From the NCBI RefSeq assembly GCF_040822085.1, contig NZ_CP162006.1:4650001-4714000 (forward strand): DNA of 64,000 bases. The letters run 5' to 3'. Numbering within the stretch: the stretch's first letter is position 1; the number at the start of each line of letters is the position of its first letter. This DNA is from Rhodoferax sp. WC2427 (GTDB lineage: Bacteria > Pseudomonadota > Gammaproteobacteria > Burkholderiales > Burkholderiaceae_C). A program made the position numbers and the translations under genes. This document shows positions 25,850 to 36,900 of this stretch, piece after piece. Below the pieces are notes generated by a model that worked only from the letters and a program-made list of their open reading frames with translations, was not told the DNA's origin and searched no databases.

Positions 25850-28012
25850 ATGGAAACCTCCCTCTTCAGCCCCCGCTGGTACCGCGTCGCCGGATTGCGG
25901 CCCCAACTGCGCGCCCAGGTAGACCTACAGCGGCAAGTGCAGCGCGGCACGCCGTGGTACGTGCTGCAAGACCGCAGCAGCGACAGCGTGCACCGCCTGA
26001 ACGCAGCGGGTCACGCCTTTCTGGGCCGCTGCGATGGCTCTGTGACGGTGCAGCAGGTATGGGACGCGCAGTTGGCCGACCGGCCCGAAGCAGCGATATC
26101 GCAGGACGAAGTGATCGAGCTGCTGGTGGCCCTGCATGGCCGTGGGCTGGTGCAGTTCGACGTGACACCCGACGTGGAAAACCTCTTCCACATGCAAGAC
26201 CGGCGGCAACGCCGTCGGCGCCGTGGCGGCGTCAATCCGATGGCTTTTCGGCTCACGCTGGGCGACCCTTCGCGCGCACTCGACCGGCTGGCCCGGCTGG
26301 CGCCCTGGGTGTTCTCGGGTGCAGGCCTGGGCCTGTGGCTGGTGGCCGTGCTCGCGGCAAGCCTGGCCGCGGCCATGCACTGGACCGAACTGCTGACCTA
26401 CGCCGACAAGGTGCTGCATTCACCCGGCTATCTGCTGACCGCCTGGCTGATGTACCCGCTGATCAAGACCGTGCACGAAGCCGCCCACGCGCTGGCCTTG
26501 CGCCACTACGGCGAGCACGTGCGGCTGGCCGGTATCACGCTGGTCCTGCTCAACCCGGTGCCCTTCGTCGACGCCTCCGCCGCCGAAGGCCTGCGCAGCC
26601 GCCACCAGCGCGCTTTGGTGAGTGCGGCTGGCATCATGGCCGAACTGCTGGTCGCGGCAGGGGCCATGGCGGTGTGGCTGGCAGTGCAGCCGGGGCTGGT
26701 GCGCGACGTGGCCTTCATCACCCTGCTGATCGGGGGCCTGTCCACCCTGCTCACCAACGGCAATCCGCTGCTGCGCTATGACGGTTACTACGTTTTTTGC
26801 GACCTGCTGGATCTGCGCAACCTGGCCACCCGCAGCGGCCGCTACGGGACCGAAGGGCTGGCGCGCCACCTGTTCGGCATCCGCACCCCGGTGCCGCTGG
26901 AGGTATTGCCCGGCGAAGGCTTCTGGCTGCTGGTCTATGCGCCCCTGTCCTGGGTGTACCGGCTGGTGCTGTCGGTGGCGGTGGGGCTGTGGGTGGGCAG
27001 CTTCTCGTCGCTGGTGGGCTTTTTTGTCGGACTGATGATGCTGATCGCCAACATCGGTCTGCCGCTGTGGCGCGTGCTGCAGATGCTGCGCACCGCCGCC
27101 ACCGAAGACGGCGTGCGACACCGCGCCGCCTGGCGCGCCGGTGCGGTGGCCCTGGTGGTGGTGGGCCTGCTGGGCTGGCTACCCGTGCCGGACCGCACCC
27201 TGGTCGAAGGCGTAGTCTGGCTGCCCGACCAGGCCCAGATCCGCGCCAACACCGACGGCTTTATCCAGGCGCTGCATGCGCGCAACGGCCAGCACGTCCA
27301 AACCGGCGAGCTGATCGCCACCCTGTCCGACCCGCAACTCACCGCCCAGCGCGCCACGCTCCACGCCGATGCCGCCGAACTCGATGTGCGGTTGTTCCGC
27401 GCCATGGACACCGCGCCCCAGGATGCTCCTGACCTGCGCGAGCGCCTGGCCTACGCGCAGGCCGAGCTGGCACGGGTGGACGACAAGCTCGCCCAGCGCG
27501 AGATCCGCGCATTGGGCAATGGCTTGCTGGTGCTGCCGCACGAGGACGAAGTGGTCGGGCAGTTCCACAAGCGCGGCGACCGCATCGGTTACCTGCTGAC
27601 CGCAGCGCCCACCGTGGTGCGTGTGGCCTTGCCACAGCAAGAGGCAGACCTGGTGCGTGGCAGCCCTTCCACCGTGCAGGTCCGCCTGGCCGACGGCTTC
27701 GCCAGCGTACACACGGGCCGCATCGCCGCCAGCGTACCCGGCGCGGCCATGCGCCTGCCCAGCGCCGCGCTGGGCGACACCGCAGGCGGACGCATCGCCA
27801 CCGACAGCAGCGACAAGGAAGGGCTCACGCCACGCCAACCGGTGGTGGTGATGGACGTGGAGCTGGCCCCACCCAACGCCGCCGCCCATACCAGCGACCG
27901 GGTCGGCGCGCGCGCCCTGGTGCGCTTCGACCACGGCACCCGGCCCATCGCCGCGCAGGCGGTGCGCCAACTGCAGCAATTGTTCCTCGGCCATTTCAAC
28001 CCTTCCACATGA
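25850..28012 (+). CDS. PqqD-like / M50 site-2 protease / HlyD fusion protein
   Basis: 720 residues in three parts. Residues about 35-105 resemble the PqqD winged-helix peptide-binding domain (DSVHRLNAAGHAFLGRCDGS). Residues about 150-445 form a multi-helix M50 metalloprotease core with the zinc motif VHEAAHALAL (His209, Glu210, His213) and the third ligand region NPLLRYDGYY (Asp311). From about 460 there is an HlyD-like periplasmic adaptor (ANTDGFIQALHARNGQHVQT, then a short coiled coil and barrel). PqqD-like domains bind peptide precursors and M50 proteases cut within the membrane, so it may recognise or process the giant protein during export. It starts 18 bases after the first gene and overlaps the next one by four bases. 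Confidence 0.85.
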   Translation: METSLFSPRWYRVAGLRPQLRAQVDLQRQVQRGTPWYVLQDRSSDSVHRLNAAGHAFLGRCDGSVTVQQVWDAQLADRPEAAISQDEVIELLVALHGRGLVQFDVTPDVENLFHMQDRRQRRRRRGGVNPMAFRLTLGDPSRALDRLARLAPWVFSGAGLGLWLVAVLAASLAAAMHWTELLTYADKVLHSPGYLLTAWLMYPLIKTVHEAAHALALRHYGEHVRLAGITLVLLNPVPFVDASAAEGLRSRHQRALVSAAGIMAELLVAAGAMAVWLAVQPGLVRDVAFITLLIGGLSTLLTNGNPLLRYDGYYVFCDLLDLRNLATRSGRYGTEGLARHLFGIRTPVPLEVLPGEGFWLLVYAPLSWVYRLVLSVAVGLWVGSFSSLVGFFVGLMMLIANIGLPLWRVLQMLRTAATEDGVRHRAAWRAGAVALVVVGLLGWLPVPDRTLVEGVVWLPDQAQIRANTDGFIQALHARNGQHVQTGELIATLSDPQLTAQRATLHADAAELDVRLFRAMDTAPQDAPDLRERLAYAQAELARVDDKLAQREIRALGNGLLVLPHEDEVVGQFHKRGDRIGYLLTAAPTVVRVALPQQEADLVRGSPSTVQVRLADGFASVHTGRIAASVPGAAMRLPSAALGDTAGGRIATDSSDKEGLTPRQPVVVMDVELAPPNAAAHTSDRVGARALVRFDHGTRPIAAQAVRQLQQLFLGHFNPST

Positions 28013-29994
28013 ACGCCAGCACCCTGCCCATCCCCGGTCTGTGCTGGGGCCATTACCCGGAACGCAGTGAGCCCACAGGCCCACGCCAATGGCGGCGCGC
28101 GCCCCTGCTGGCCTGGGGCTGGCCGGGTGAACTGCGTGGCCGCGCAGAGCAGGCGGCACGCCAGGCCATGGCCCTGCAAGACCTGTCGGCACAGGCCTTT
28201 GCGGCACAGGGCGCCATGCTGCAGCAGCGCATATTGCACAACGGCTGGCGGCGCGAGGTACTGGTGCAGGCCTGTGCCCATGCGGCAGAAGGGGCGCGGC
28301 GCGCACTGGGCTGGATAGCCTACGTGGAACAGCTGATGGCCGCGCTGGCCCTGCTGGACAACCAGATGGCGGAAATGGCCACCGGCGAAGGCAAGTCGCT
28401 GGCGGCGGCCCTGGCCGCCGGGGTGGGTGCGCTGGCTGGCATTCCGGTGCATGTGCTCACGGCCAACGACTACCTGGTGGAGCGCGATGCCACCACCTTC
28501 GCACCGTTTTATGCCTTGCTGGGCCTGCGTGTGGCCTTCGTCACGGCACCCCAGTCGACTGAGATGCGCCGCTTGGCCTATGCGCAGCCGGTGGTCTACG
28601 CCACGGCGCGGGAGGTCGCCTTCGACTACCTGCGCGACCGGCTAAGCCACGGCACACCCCGGCAGGCGCTGCAGCGCCGGGTGCAGGCACTGGCCGCACC
28701 CATGGGGGCGCAGCCGCTGCTGCGCGGCCTGTGCATGGCGGTCATCGACGAGGCCGACAACATCCTGGTCGACGAGGCACAGATGCCCCTGGTCCTGACC
28801 CGCGCAGTGGCGCAGGCCAGCGACCGGGCCTTCCTGTGGCAGGCGTACGCGCTGTCAGCCCGCCTGGCCACCGGGGTGGATTACCAGCTGCAGGAAGACA
28901 CGCGCCGCGTGCAGCTCACCGAGACGGGCCGCACCCACATCGCCACACTCACGGCCACGCTTGGCCCGCTGTGGCTGAACAGCCGCCACCGCGACGAAAC
29001 CCTGGCCACCGCGCTCACTGCGCGGCACGCGCTGGTCCGCGACCGGGACTACCTGCTCATGCAGTCACCAGACACACCCGGTGGGCAGGAAGTTGTGATC
29101 GTCGACACCGTGAGTGGCCGCATCGCCGAGGGCCGCAAGTGGTCGCACGGCTTGCATGCGCTGGTGTCCATCAAGGAAGGCTGCAAGCTGCCCGCCGAGA
29201 CGGAAACCCTGGCGCAGATTACCTTCCAGCGATTTTTCCGACGCTACCACCGTCTGGGCGGCATGAGCGGCACCCTGCGCGAAGCGCGGGCCGAATTGCG
29301 CTCCTTGTATGGCTGCGGCATGGTGCAAGTACCGCCGCGTCTGCCAAGCCAGCGCCTGGCCTGGCCGACGCGCCTGTATGCCGACGAGCCCGCGCGGTGC
29401 CGCGCCGCAGTAAAACGTACGCAGGAGCTGGTCGCCCTCGGCCGCCCGGTGCTGATCGGTTGCGACTCGGTCGAGGCTTCGCAAGCCATGGCCCTCGCCT
29501 TGGGCCAGGCCGGCATCGCCCATGCGGTGCTGAACGCCCGCTTTGATGCCGAAGAGGCCGCCATCGTGGCGCGCGCCGGGCAGCGCGGCCAGGTCACCGT
29601 GGCTACCAACATGGCCGGGCGCGGCACCGACATCCAGCCCGATGCCGCAGCCCTGGCCGCGGGCGGCCTGCATGTGCTGAGCTGCCAGCGCAACGCATCC
29701 CAACGCCATGACCGCCAGCTCCTGGGCCGCGCGGCACGCCAGGGCGAGCCCGGCAGCGGCGAAGTCTGGCTGGTGCTGAACCCGGACGACCACCCTACCC
29801 ATGGCCTGCGCGCACGTTGCGCCAGCCTGGCATCCCCCGATGGCCGGATGCCCGTGCCCGCCTGGCTGCAAACCCTGTGGCGGCAGGCCGCCCAGGACCG
29901 GGAAGACAGCCGCCGGGCCCGCCGCCGCCGCCAATTGTTCCGAAACGACCTGGCCATGGACGACGGCCTGTCTTTCTGTGGATCGACCGAATGA
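28009..29994 (+). CDS. SecA-like translocation ATPase, short form
   Basis: 661 residues; housekeeping SecA is about 900. NBD1 has Walker A MATGEGKSLAAALA, VHVLTANDYLVERDA, REVAFDYLRDRLSHG and Walker B VIDEADNILVDEAQMPLVL. NBD2 has FQRFFRRYHRLGGMSGTLRE, VTVATNMAGRGTDIQPD and LLGRAARQGEPGSGEVW, all specific to SecA. The protein ends about 70 residues after that, with AQDREDSRRARRRRQLF resembling the start of the helical scaffold; the rest of the scaffold, the helical wing and the SecB/zinc tail are missing. Its place in an operon with HlyD adaptors and a giant substrate suggests a dedicated motor. It overlaps both neighbours by ATGA. Confidence 0.88.
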   Translation: MNASTLPIPGLCWGHYPERSEPTGPRQWRRAPLLAWGWPGELRGRAEQAARQAMALQDLSAQAFAAQGAMLQQRILHNGWRREVLVQACAHAAEGARRALGWIAYVEQLMAALALLDNQMAEMATGEGKSLAAALAAGVGALAGIPVHVLTANDYLVERDATTFAPFYALLGLRVAFVTAPQSTEMRRLAYAQPVVYATAREVAFDYLRDRLSHGTPRQALQRRVQALAAPMGAQPLLRGLCMAVIDEADNILVDEAQMPLVLTRAVAQASDRAFLWQAYALSARLATGVDYQLQEDTRRVQLTETGRTHIATLTATLGPLWLNSRHRDETLATALTARHALVRDRDYLLMQSPDTPGGQEVVIVDTVSGRIAEGRKWSHGLHALVSIKEGCKLPAETETLAQITFQRFFRRYHRLGGMSGTLREARAELRSLYGCGMVQVPPRLPSQRLAWPTRLYADEPARCRAAVKRTQELVALGRPVLIGCDSVEASQAMALALGQAGIAHAVLNARFDAEEAAIVARAGQRGQVTVATNMAGRGTDIQPDAAALAAGGLHVLSCQRNASQRHDRQLLGRAARQGEPGSGEVWLVLNPDDHPTHGLRARCASLASPDGRMPVPAWLQTLWRQAAQDREDSRRARRRRQLFRNDLAMDDGLSFCGSTE

Positions 29995-30896
29995 AAAACC
30001 ATCGCTACCAATTCCTGTTTTCCGCCTTTCGAAAGTCGCCCAGCGTCCTGGCGGCATGGGTAGGCCTGTGCCTGGGCCTTCCGGTCGCTGCCCAGCCGGT
30101 GCCCATGGCTCCGCCCACTGCATCCATGGCATCGCTCGCCTGCCTGATCCTTCCCGAGCGGGTGGCCGACATCGGCAGCGCGGTGATCGGCATCGTCGAG
30201 ACCATCGAGGTGGAACGCGGCGACACCGTGCGCAAGGGCCAGGTGCTGGTCCGTATGCGCGCCGAGGTGGAACGCGCCAACAACGAGGTCGCACGCTCAC
30301 GTGCCTTGAGCGAAGCCGAGCTGCGCGGCGCGCTGGCTGCACGCGATCTGGCCCAGCTCAAGCTGGACCGCTCGCACTCCCTGAAGGCCGAGAACTTCAT
30401 CTCGACGCAGGCGGTCGAACAAGTCCAGGCCGAATTGCGCGTGGCCCATGAAAAGGTGGCCCAGGCCCGCGAGAACCTGCGCACGCTGGCGCAGGAGGTA
30501 CACATGTCCGACGCGCAATCCGCGCAACGGATTTTGCGCAGCCCGTTCGACGGCGTGGTCATCGAACGCTACGCAAATCCCGGGGAACGCTTCGAAGACA
30601 AGCCGCTGCTGAAAGTGGCGGCCATCCGCCAATTGCGCGTGGAGGTGGTAGCGCCGACCGCATTGTTCGGCAGCCTCCAGCCGGGGCAAGAAGTGATGGT
30701 GTCGCCCGAGTTGCCGGGCGCTGCACCGCGCACTGCGCGCATCGCCCAGATCGACCGCGTGCTCGACCCGGCCAGCAACACCTTCCGGATGCGGCTGGAC
30801 CTGCCCAACACCGATGCCAGCCTGCCCGCCGGACTGCGCTGCAAGGCGGATCTCGGCCTGCGGGCGGCCAGGCCGCCGGCTTCCGCCGCACGCTGA
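29991..30896 (+). CDS. HlyD-family periplasmic adaptor subunit
   Basis: 301 residues from ATG 29991, which overlaps the SecA-like stop by four bases. A signal peptide is likely (FRKSPSVLAAWVGLCLGLPV, then AAQPVP). The lipoyl half-motifs are VIGIVETIEVERGDTVRKGQ and ILRSPFDGVVIERYANPGER, with an alpha-hairpin between them (EVERANNEVARSRALSEAEL and onward) and a beta-barrel after. This is the arrangement of RND/ABC-type adaptors that connect inner- and outer-membrane parts. No outer-membrane channel is encoded nearby, so it would have to use a TolC-like protein from elsewhere. The giant surface protein gene starts 18 bases after its stop. Confidence 0.88.
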   Translation: MKNHRYQFLFSAFRKSPSVLAAWVGLCLGLPVAAQPVPMAPPTASMASLACLILPERVADIGSAVIGIVETIEVERGDTVRKGQVLVRMRAEVERANNEVARSRALSEAELRGALAARDLAQLKLDRSHSLKAENFISTQAVEQVQAELRVAHEKVAQARENLRTLAQEVHMSDAQSAQRILRSPFDGVVIERYANPGERFEDKPLLKVAAIRQLRVEVVAPTALFGSLQPGQEVMVSPELPGAAPRTARIAQIDRVLDPASNTFRMRLDLPNTDASLPAGLRCKADLGLRAARPPASAAR

Positions 30897-30914
30897 GCAC
30901 CGGCCTGTTCCACC

Positions 30915-33900
30915 ATGGTTGCCCCCACCCGCCGCCGCGCCGTCCTCGAAGACGTAGAGCCGCGCATCCTCTACGCCGCCGACCACCCAGCCGCGGCCGT
31001 GGCGGCTCCACTGCTGGCGCAGGAAGCGTCCATGGTGGCGCGGCCCGAAGCCCAGCCAGAGACCGAGGCGCCGCGCGATGCCACGGAGCTGGTATTCATC
31101 GACGAGCGCGTGCCCGATGCCGACCTGTTGATCGCCGACATCACTGCGCAGACAGCCGGGGGGCGGCATATGGAGGTGGTGCGCATCGGGGCGGACGAAG
31201 ATGGCATCGCGCGGATCTCGGCCATCTTGGCCGAACACAGCGATGTCACTGCCGTGCATGTGTTGGCACACGGCAGTGCGGGCAGCGTAACGCTGGGCAA
31301 CACCACGCTGGACCACGATGCCCTGCTGCTGCGGGCGGGGGAAATCGCTGCCTGGGGCGACCACCTGTGCGGCGATGCCGACCTGCTGCTCTATGGCTGC
31401 GACGTGGCCAGCACCGCCGAGGGCCAGGCGCTGGTGCAGAACCTGGCGCAGCTGACAGGAGCCGACGTGGCCGCTTCCGACAATCTGACCGGTGCCGCCG
31501 GGCTCGGCGGCGACTGGGTGCTGGAGATGCATACCGGCACCGTCCAGACAGCCAGCGCCATCGACGCGGCCGGACAAGCCGCATTCGACGCGGTGCTGGC
31601 CACCTACACCGTAACCAACACCAACAACACCGGTGCCGGCTCGCTGCGCCAGGCCATCACCGACGCCAATGCCAATGCAGGCACCGACACCATCAACTTC
31701 AACATCGCTGGCACTGGCGTGCACACCATCACGCTGTCCAGCGCGCTGCCCAGCATTACCGGCACCGTGGTGATCGATGCCACCACCGACGACAGCTTTG
31801 CGGCCAATGGCAATAAGCCAGCCATCGTGCTGGACGGCAACAGCCTCAATGCCGACGGCCTGGTGCTGGCCAGCGGCTCGGGTGGTTCGACCATCCGCGG
31901 CCTGGTGATTCGCAACTTTGGCCAGGACGGGATCCAGATCGACAGTGGCTCCACCGGCAACACCATCGCTGGCAACTACATCGGCAGCTTCGCAGCCAGC
32001 GGCAGCAGCGGTGGCGTGGGCAACGGGGGCGCTGGCATCAACGTGCTGAGCGCCAACAACACCATCGGCGGCACCACGGTGGCCGACCGCAACCTCATTT
32101 CGGGCAATGCCAATGGCATCGTCATCACCGGAAGCAGTGGCAACCAGGTGCTCGGCAATTACATCGGCACCAACCTGGCCGGCACCAGTACCGTTGCGAA
32201 TACCTTCGACGGGGTACGCATCGAAGCGGGCAGCACGGGCAACACAGTGGGTGGCGGCAATACCAACCAGCGCAACATCATTTCCGGTAACGGCAAGGAC
32301 GGGATCCAGATCGATGGCGAAACCAGCGACAACAATGTCGTGCAGGGCAACTGGATTGGCGTGGCTGCCGATGGCGCGACCGCGCTGGGCAATGGCGGCG
32401 ACGGTATCTTCATCATCGACGGCGCCGATGGCACCATTGTGGGGGGCGCCACCACCGGCCAGGGCAACTGGATTGCCGCTGCGGGCCTCGTGGGCATCGA
32501 GCTGGACGGAACCTCCAGCGGCACGCTGGTCCAGGGCAACCGTATCGGCACCGACCTGGCGGGTTCGGCCAACTGGGGTATGCAGCAAAATGGCATCTTG
32601 CTGGAGGACACTTCTGCCCCCATCAATGGGCCAAGCTCGAACCAGTTCCTGGACAACATCGTGGCCTTTAGCGGCCAGGGTGGGGCCTTTACGGCCGGCA
32701 TCAGCGCGAACAACTCCGCCGGTACAGGCAACAGCTTCCTGCGCAACCTCGTGTACGGAGGCACGGGCTTAGGCATCGATGTGGGCGGTAACGGGGTCAC
32801 TGCGAACGACACGGGCGACGGCGATACCGGCCCCAACAACCGGCAGAACTACCCGGTGCTGACGCTGGCGCGCACCAATGGCAGCAGCGTGGACATGGCT
32901 GGCACGCTCAACAGCACGGCCAGCAGCTACTACCGGATCGAATTCTTCGCCTCGCCCACGGGCAATGCCGGCGGCTATGGCCAGGGCCAGATCTACCTGG
33001 GCTTCGTGAACGTAGCCACCGACGGCTCGGGCAACGCCAGCTTTTCGACCACGCTGTCGGGTGTCGCGGTGCCTGTGGGGTACGTGGTTTCGGCCACGGC
33101 AACGAAGTCCGACAGCGGCTACGCGACCTTCACCGACACCTCGGAGTTCGGGCGCAACGTGGTCGCGATCTCGTCGGTACAGGCCACCATCGCGGTAGAC
33201 ACCGCGGCCGACACCAACGACGGCGACACCACCAGTCTGTCCACGTTGCTGGCCAACAAGGGGGCGGACGGCTTTGTGTCGCTGCGCGAGGCGATCACGG
33301 CGGCCAACAACACCGCCAACGGCACACAGGCCGACCTGATCACCTTCCAGATCGCCGGCACTGGCGCCCACACCATCACACTGGGATCGCTGTTGCCCAG
33401 CATCACCGGTGCAGTGGTCCTGGATGCCAGCACCGACGACAGTTTTGCCGCCAACGGCAACCGCCCGGCGATTACGCTGCTCGGCGGCGGCTCCGTGGCC
33501 ACCGGACTGACTCTGGCGGCCGGCAGCGATGGCAGTACCGTCCGAGGTCTGACCCTGAGCGGCTTTGGCACGGTGGCGATCCTGCTGAACTCCAGCAACA
33601 CCACGATTGCGGGCAATTACATCGGTGCGCTGACCGCCACGGGTGCCATCGGCGGCACAGGCAACTACAACGGGATCAGCGTCACCGGCAACAACAACAC
33701 GATCGGTGGAACCGTCGCGGCCGACCGCAACGTGATCTCCGGCAACACAAACCGCAACATCACCCTGGAATCCTCGACCCCGACCGGCAATCGCATCATT
33801 GGCAACTACATCGGAACAGTCGATGCCAATGGCACAACGGGCATACCTTCCTCGGTCGCCGGGATCTACGTGGGCGCGGGCAATAACACGCAGATCGGTG

Positions 33901-36900
33901 GCACCGGTGCAGGGGAAGGCAACCTGGTGACCGGTCAGACCGGATACGGCGTGTCCGTCATTTTCGGAACCGGGCATGCGATCCTGGGCAACACAATCTA
34001 TGCCAACAACAACCTGGGCATCAATATCGGTGCCAATGGCGTCACCACCAACGACGCGGCAGACAGCGACACCGGCGCCAACAACCAGCAGAACTTCCCG
34101 GTGCTGACGCTGGCACGCACCAACGGCAGCAGCCAGGTCCAGGTGGCTGGCACGCTGAACAGCACAGCCAGCAGCTATTTCCGGCTGGAGTTCTTCGTCT
34201 CGGCCACGGCCGACGCCAGCGGCTACGGTGAAGGGCAGATATTTCTGGGCTTCGCCAACGTTGCGACCGATGGGTCGGGCAACGCCAGTTTCTCGACCAT
34301 GCTGTCGGCCAGCGTGCCGGTGGGCTACAGCGTTTCGGCCACGGCCACCCGCAGCAACGCGGCTTTCAGTGCCTTCAGCGACACCTCGGAGTTTGCTGCC
34401 GTCTCTGTGGCCGCAGGACCGGTGGTGCAGACCGTGCCGGGTACCCAGAGCATCGTGGAGGATGTAGGCACAGCCATTGGCGGCATTTCGGTGTCGGCGC
34501 CCTTCGCCGCGGCCATCAGCACCACCTTGACCGTGTCCAACGGCACGCTGCTTGTCAGCTTGCTCGGCGGTGCCAGCATCAGCACTGGGGCCAATGGCAG
34601 CACCATACTGACGCTCAACGGCACCGTGGCCCAGGTGAATGCTGCGCTGGCCACGCTGCAGTACACCGGCGCGACCAACTACTTTGGCAGCGACACCCTG
34701 GCCATCTCCACCAGCGACGGTGCCAGTGGCAGCGATGCCGACAACTTGGGCATCACCGTGACGCCCGTCAACGACGCGCCGGTGATCAGCAGCAACGGCG
34801 GCGGCGCCACGGCCAACCTTTCGCTGGCAGAGAACACGACGGCAGTCACCACAGTGGTGGCCAGTGACGTCGACGGGCCAGCGCTCAGCTACACCATCAG
34901 CGGTGGCGCCGACGCGGCGCGCTTCCAAATCAACAGCAGCACTGGCGCTTTGAGCTTCTTGAGTGCACCCGATTTCGAAAACCCGACGGACGCGGGCAGC
35001 AACAACGTCTACGACGTGACGGTCCGGGTCAGTGACGGTAGCCTGGCAGACACCCAGGCCATTGCCGTGACCGTGACCGATGTGAACGACACTCCCCCAG
35101 TGATCACCAGCAACGGCGCTGGCGCCACGGCCAGCATCTCCATCGCCGAGAACGGCACGGCGGTCACCACGGTGACGGCCACCGACGCAGACGGCCCCCC
35201 CCTTAGCTACAGCATCGTGGGCGGCGCAGATGCAGCACGTTTCCAGATCAACAGCAGCACTGGGACTTTGAGCTTCGTGACCGCACCCGACTTCGAGAGC
35301 CCTGCAGATGTCGGGAGCAACAATGTTTACGACGTGACGGTGCAGGCCAGCGACGGTAGCCTGACGGACACCCAGGCCATCGCTGTCACGCTGAGCAATG
35401 CCAACGACAACGCACCGGTGATCACCAGCAACAGCGGCGGCGCGACAGGATCGTTGAACCTGGCCGAAAACGGCACGGCGGTCACCACGGTGGCGGCCTC
35501 CGACGCAGATGGTTCAGCCCTGATCTACTCCATCAGCGGTGGTGCCGACGCGGCGCTGTTCCAGATCAACGCCAGCACCGGCGCACTAAGCTTTGTGAGC
35601 GCGCCCGACTTCGAGAACCCGGCGGACGCAGGCGCCAACAACGTCTACAACGTGACCGTGCGGGTCAGCGACGGCACCTTCACCGACACCCAGTCCCTGG
35701 GTGTCACCGTGACCGACGTGAACGACAACGCGCCCGTCATTACGAGCAATGGCGGCGGCGCCACGGCCAGCATCTCCATCGCCGAGAACGACACGGCGGT
35801 GACCACGGTCACGGCCACCGATGTGGACGGCCCCACTGTGGCCTACAGCATCGTCGGGGGTGCCGACGCGGCGCGTTTTCAGATCAACGCCAGCACGGGG
35901 GCGCTGAGCTTCGTGACCGCGCCGGACTTCGAGAGCCCTGCAGATGTCGGCGCCAACAACGTCTACGACGTGACGGTGCAGGCCAGCGACGGTACCTTGA
36001 CCGACAGCCAGGCCCTCGCGGTCACGGTGACCAACCTCAATGACAACGCACCGGCGATCACCAGCAATGGCGCCGGTGCCTCGGCAGCGACCAACATGGC
36101 CGAGAACGGCACCTCCGTCACCACGGTGACGGCGACCGATGCGGACGGCTCAGCCCTGACCTATTCCATCAGCGGTGGTGCCGACGCGGCGCTGTTCCAG
36201 ATCAACGCCAGCACCGGCGCACTAAGCTTTGTGAGCGCGCCCGACTTCGAGAACCCGGCGGACGCAGGCGCCAACAACGTCTACAACGTGACCGTGCGGG
36301 CGAGCGACGGCACCTTGACGGACACACAGAATCTGGCCGTGACCGTGACCGACCTGAACGACAACGCGCCGGTCATCACGAGCAATGGCGGCAGTGCCAC
36401 GGCCAGTGTCTCCATGGCCGAGAACGGCGCGGCGGTGACCACGGTCACGGCCACCGACCTGGACGGCCCCTCACTCAGCTACAGCATCGTGGGCGGTGTT
36501 GATGCGGCACGGTTTCAGATCAACGCCAGCACCGGGGCGCTGACCTTCCTATCTGCGCCCGACTTCGAGAACCCGACGGATGCGGGTGCCAACAACGTCT
36601 ACGACGTGACGGTGCAGGCCAGCGACGGTACCTTGACCGACAGCCAGGTGATCACCATCACGGTGACCAACCTCAATGACAACGCACCGGCCATCACCAG
36701 CAATGGCGCCGGTGCCTCGGCAGTGACCAACATGGCCGAGAACGGCACCTCCGTCACCACGGTAACGGCAACCGATGCGGACGGCTCAGCCCTGACCTAT
36801 TCCATCAGCGGCGGGGCCGACGCGGCGCTGTTCCAGATCAACGCCAGCACCGGGGCTTTAAGTTTTGTGAGCGCGCCCGACTTCGAGAACCCGGCGGACG

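Noticed and set aside
31470..31510. GAAG in the DUF4347 domain considered as a LapG-type cleavage site
   Set aside because: It is within the folded DUF4347 core and in a stretch that looks like normal family sequence, so it is unlikely to be an exposed protease site.
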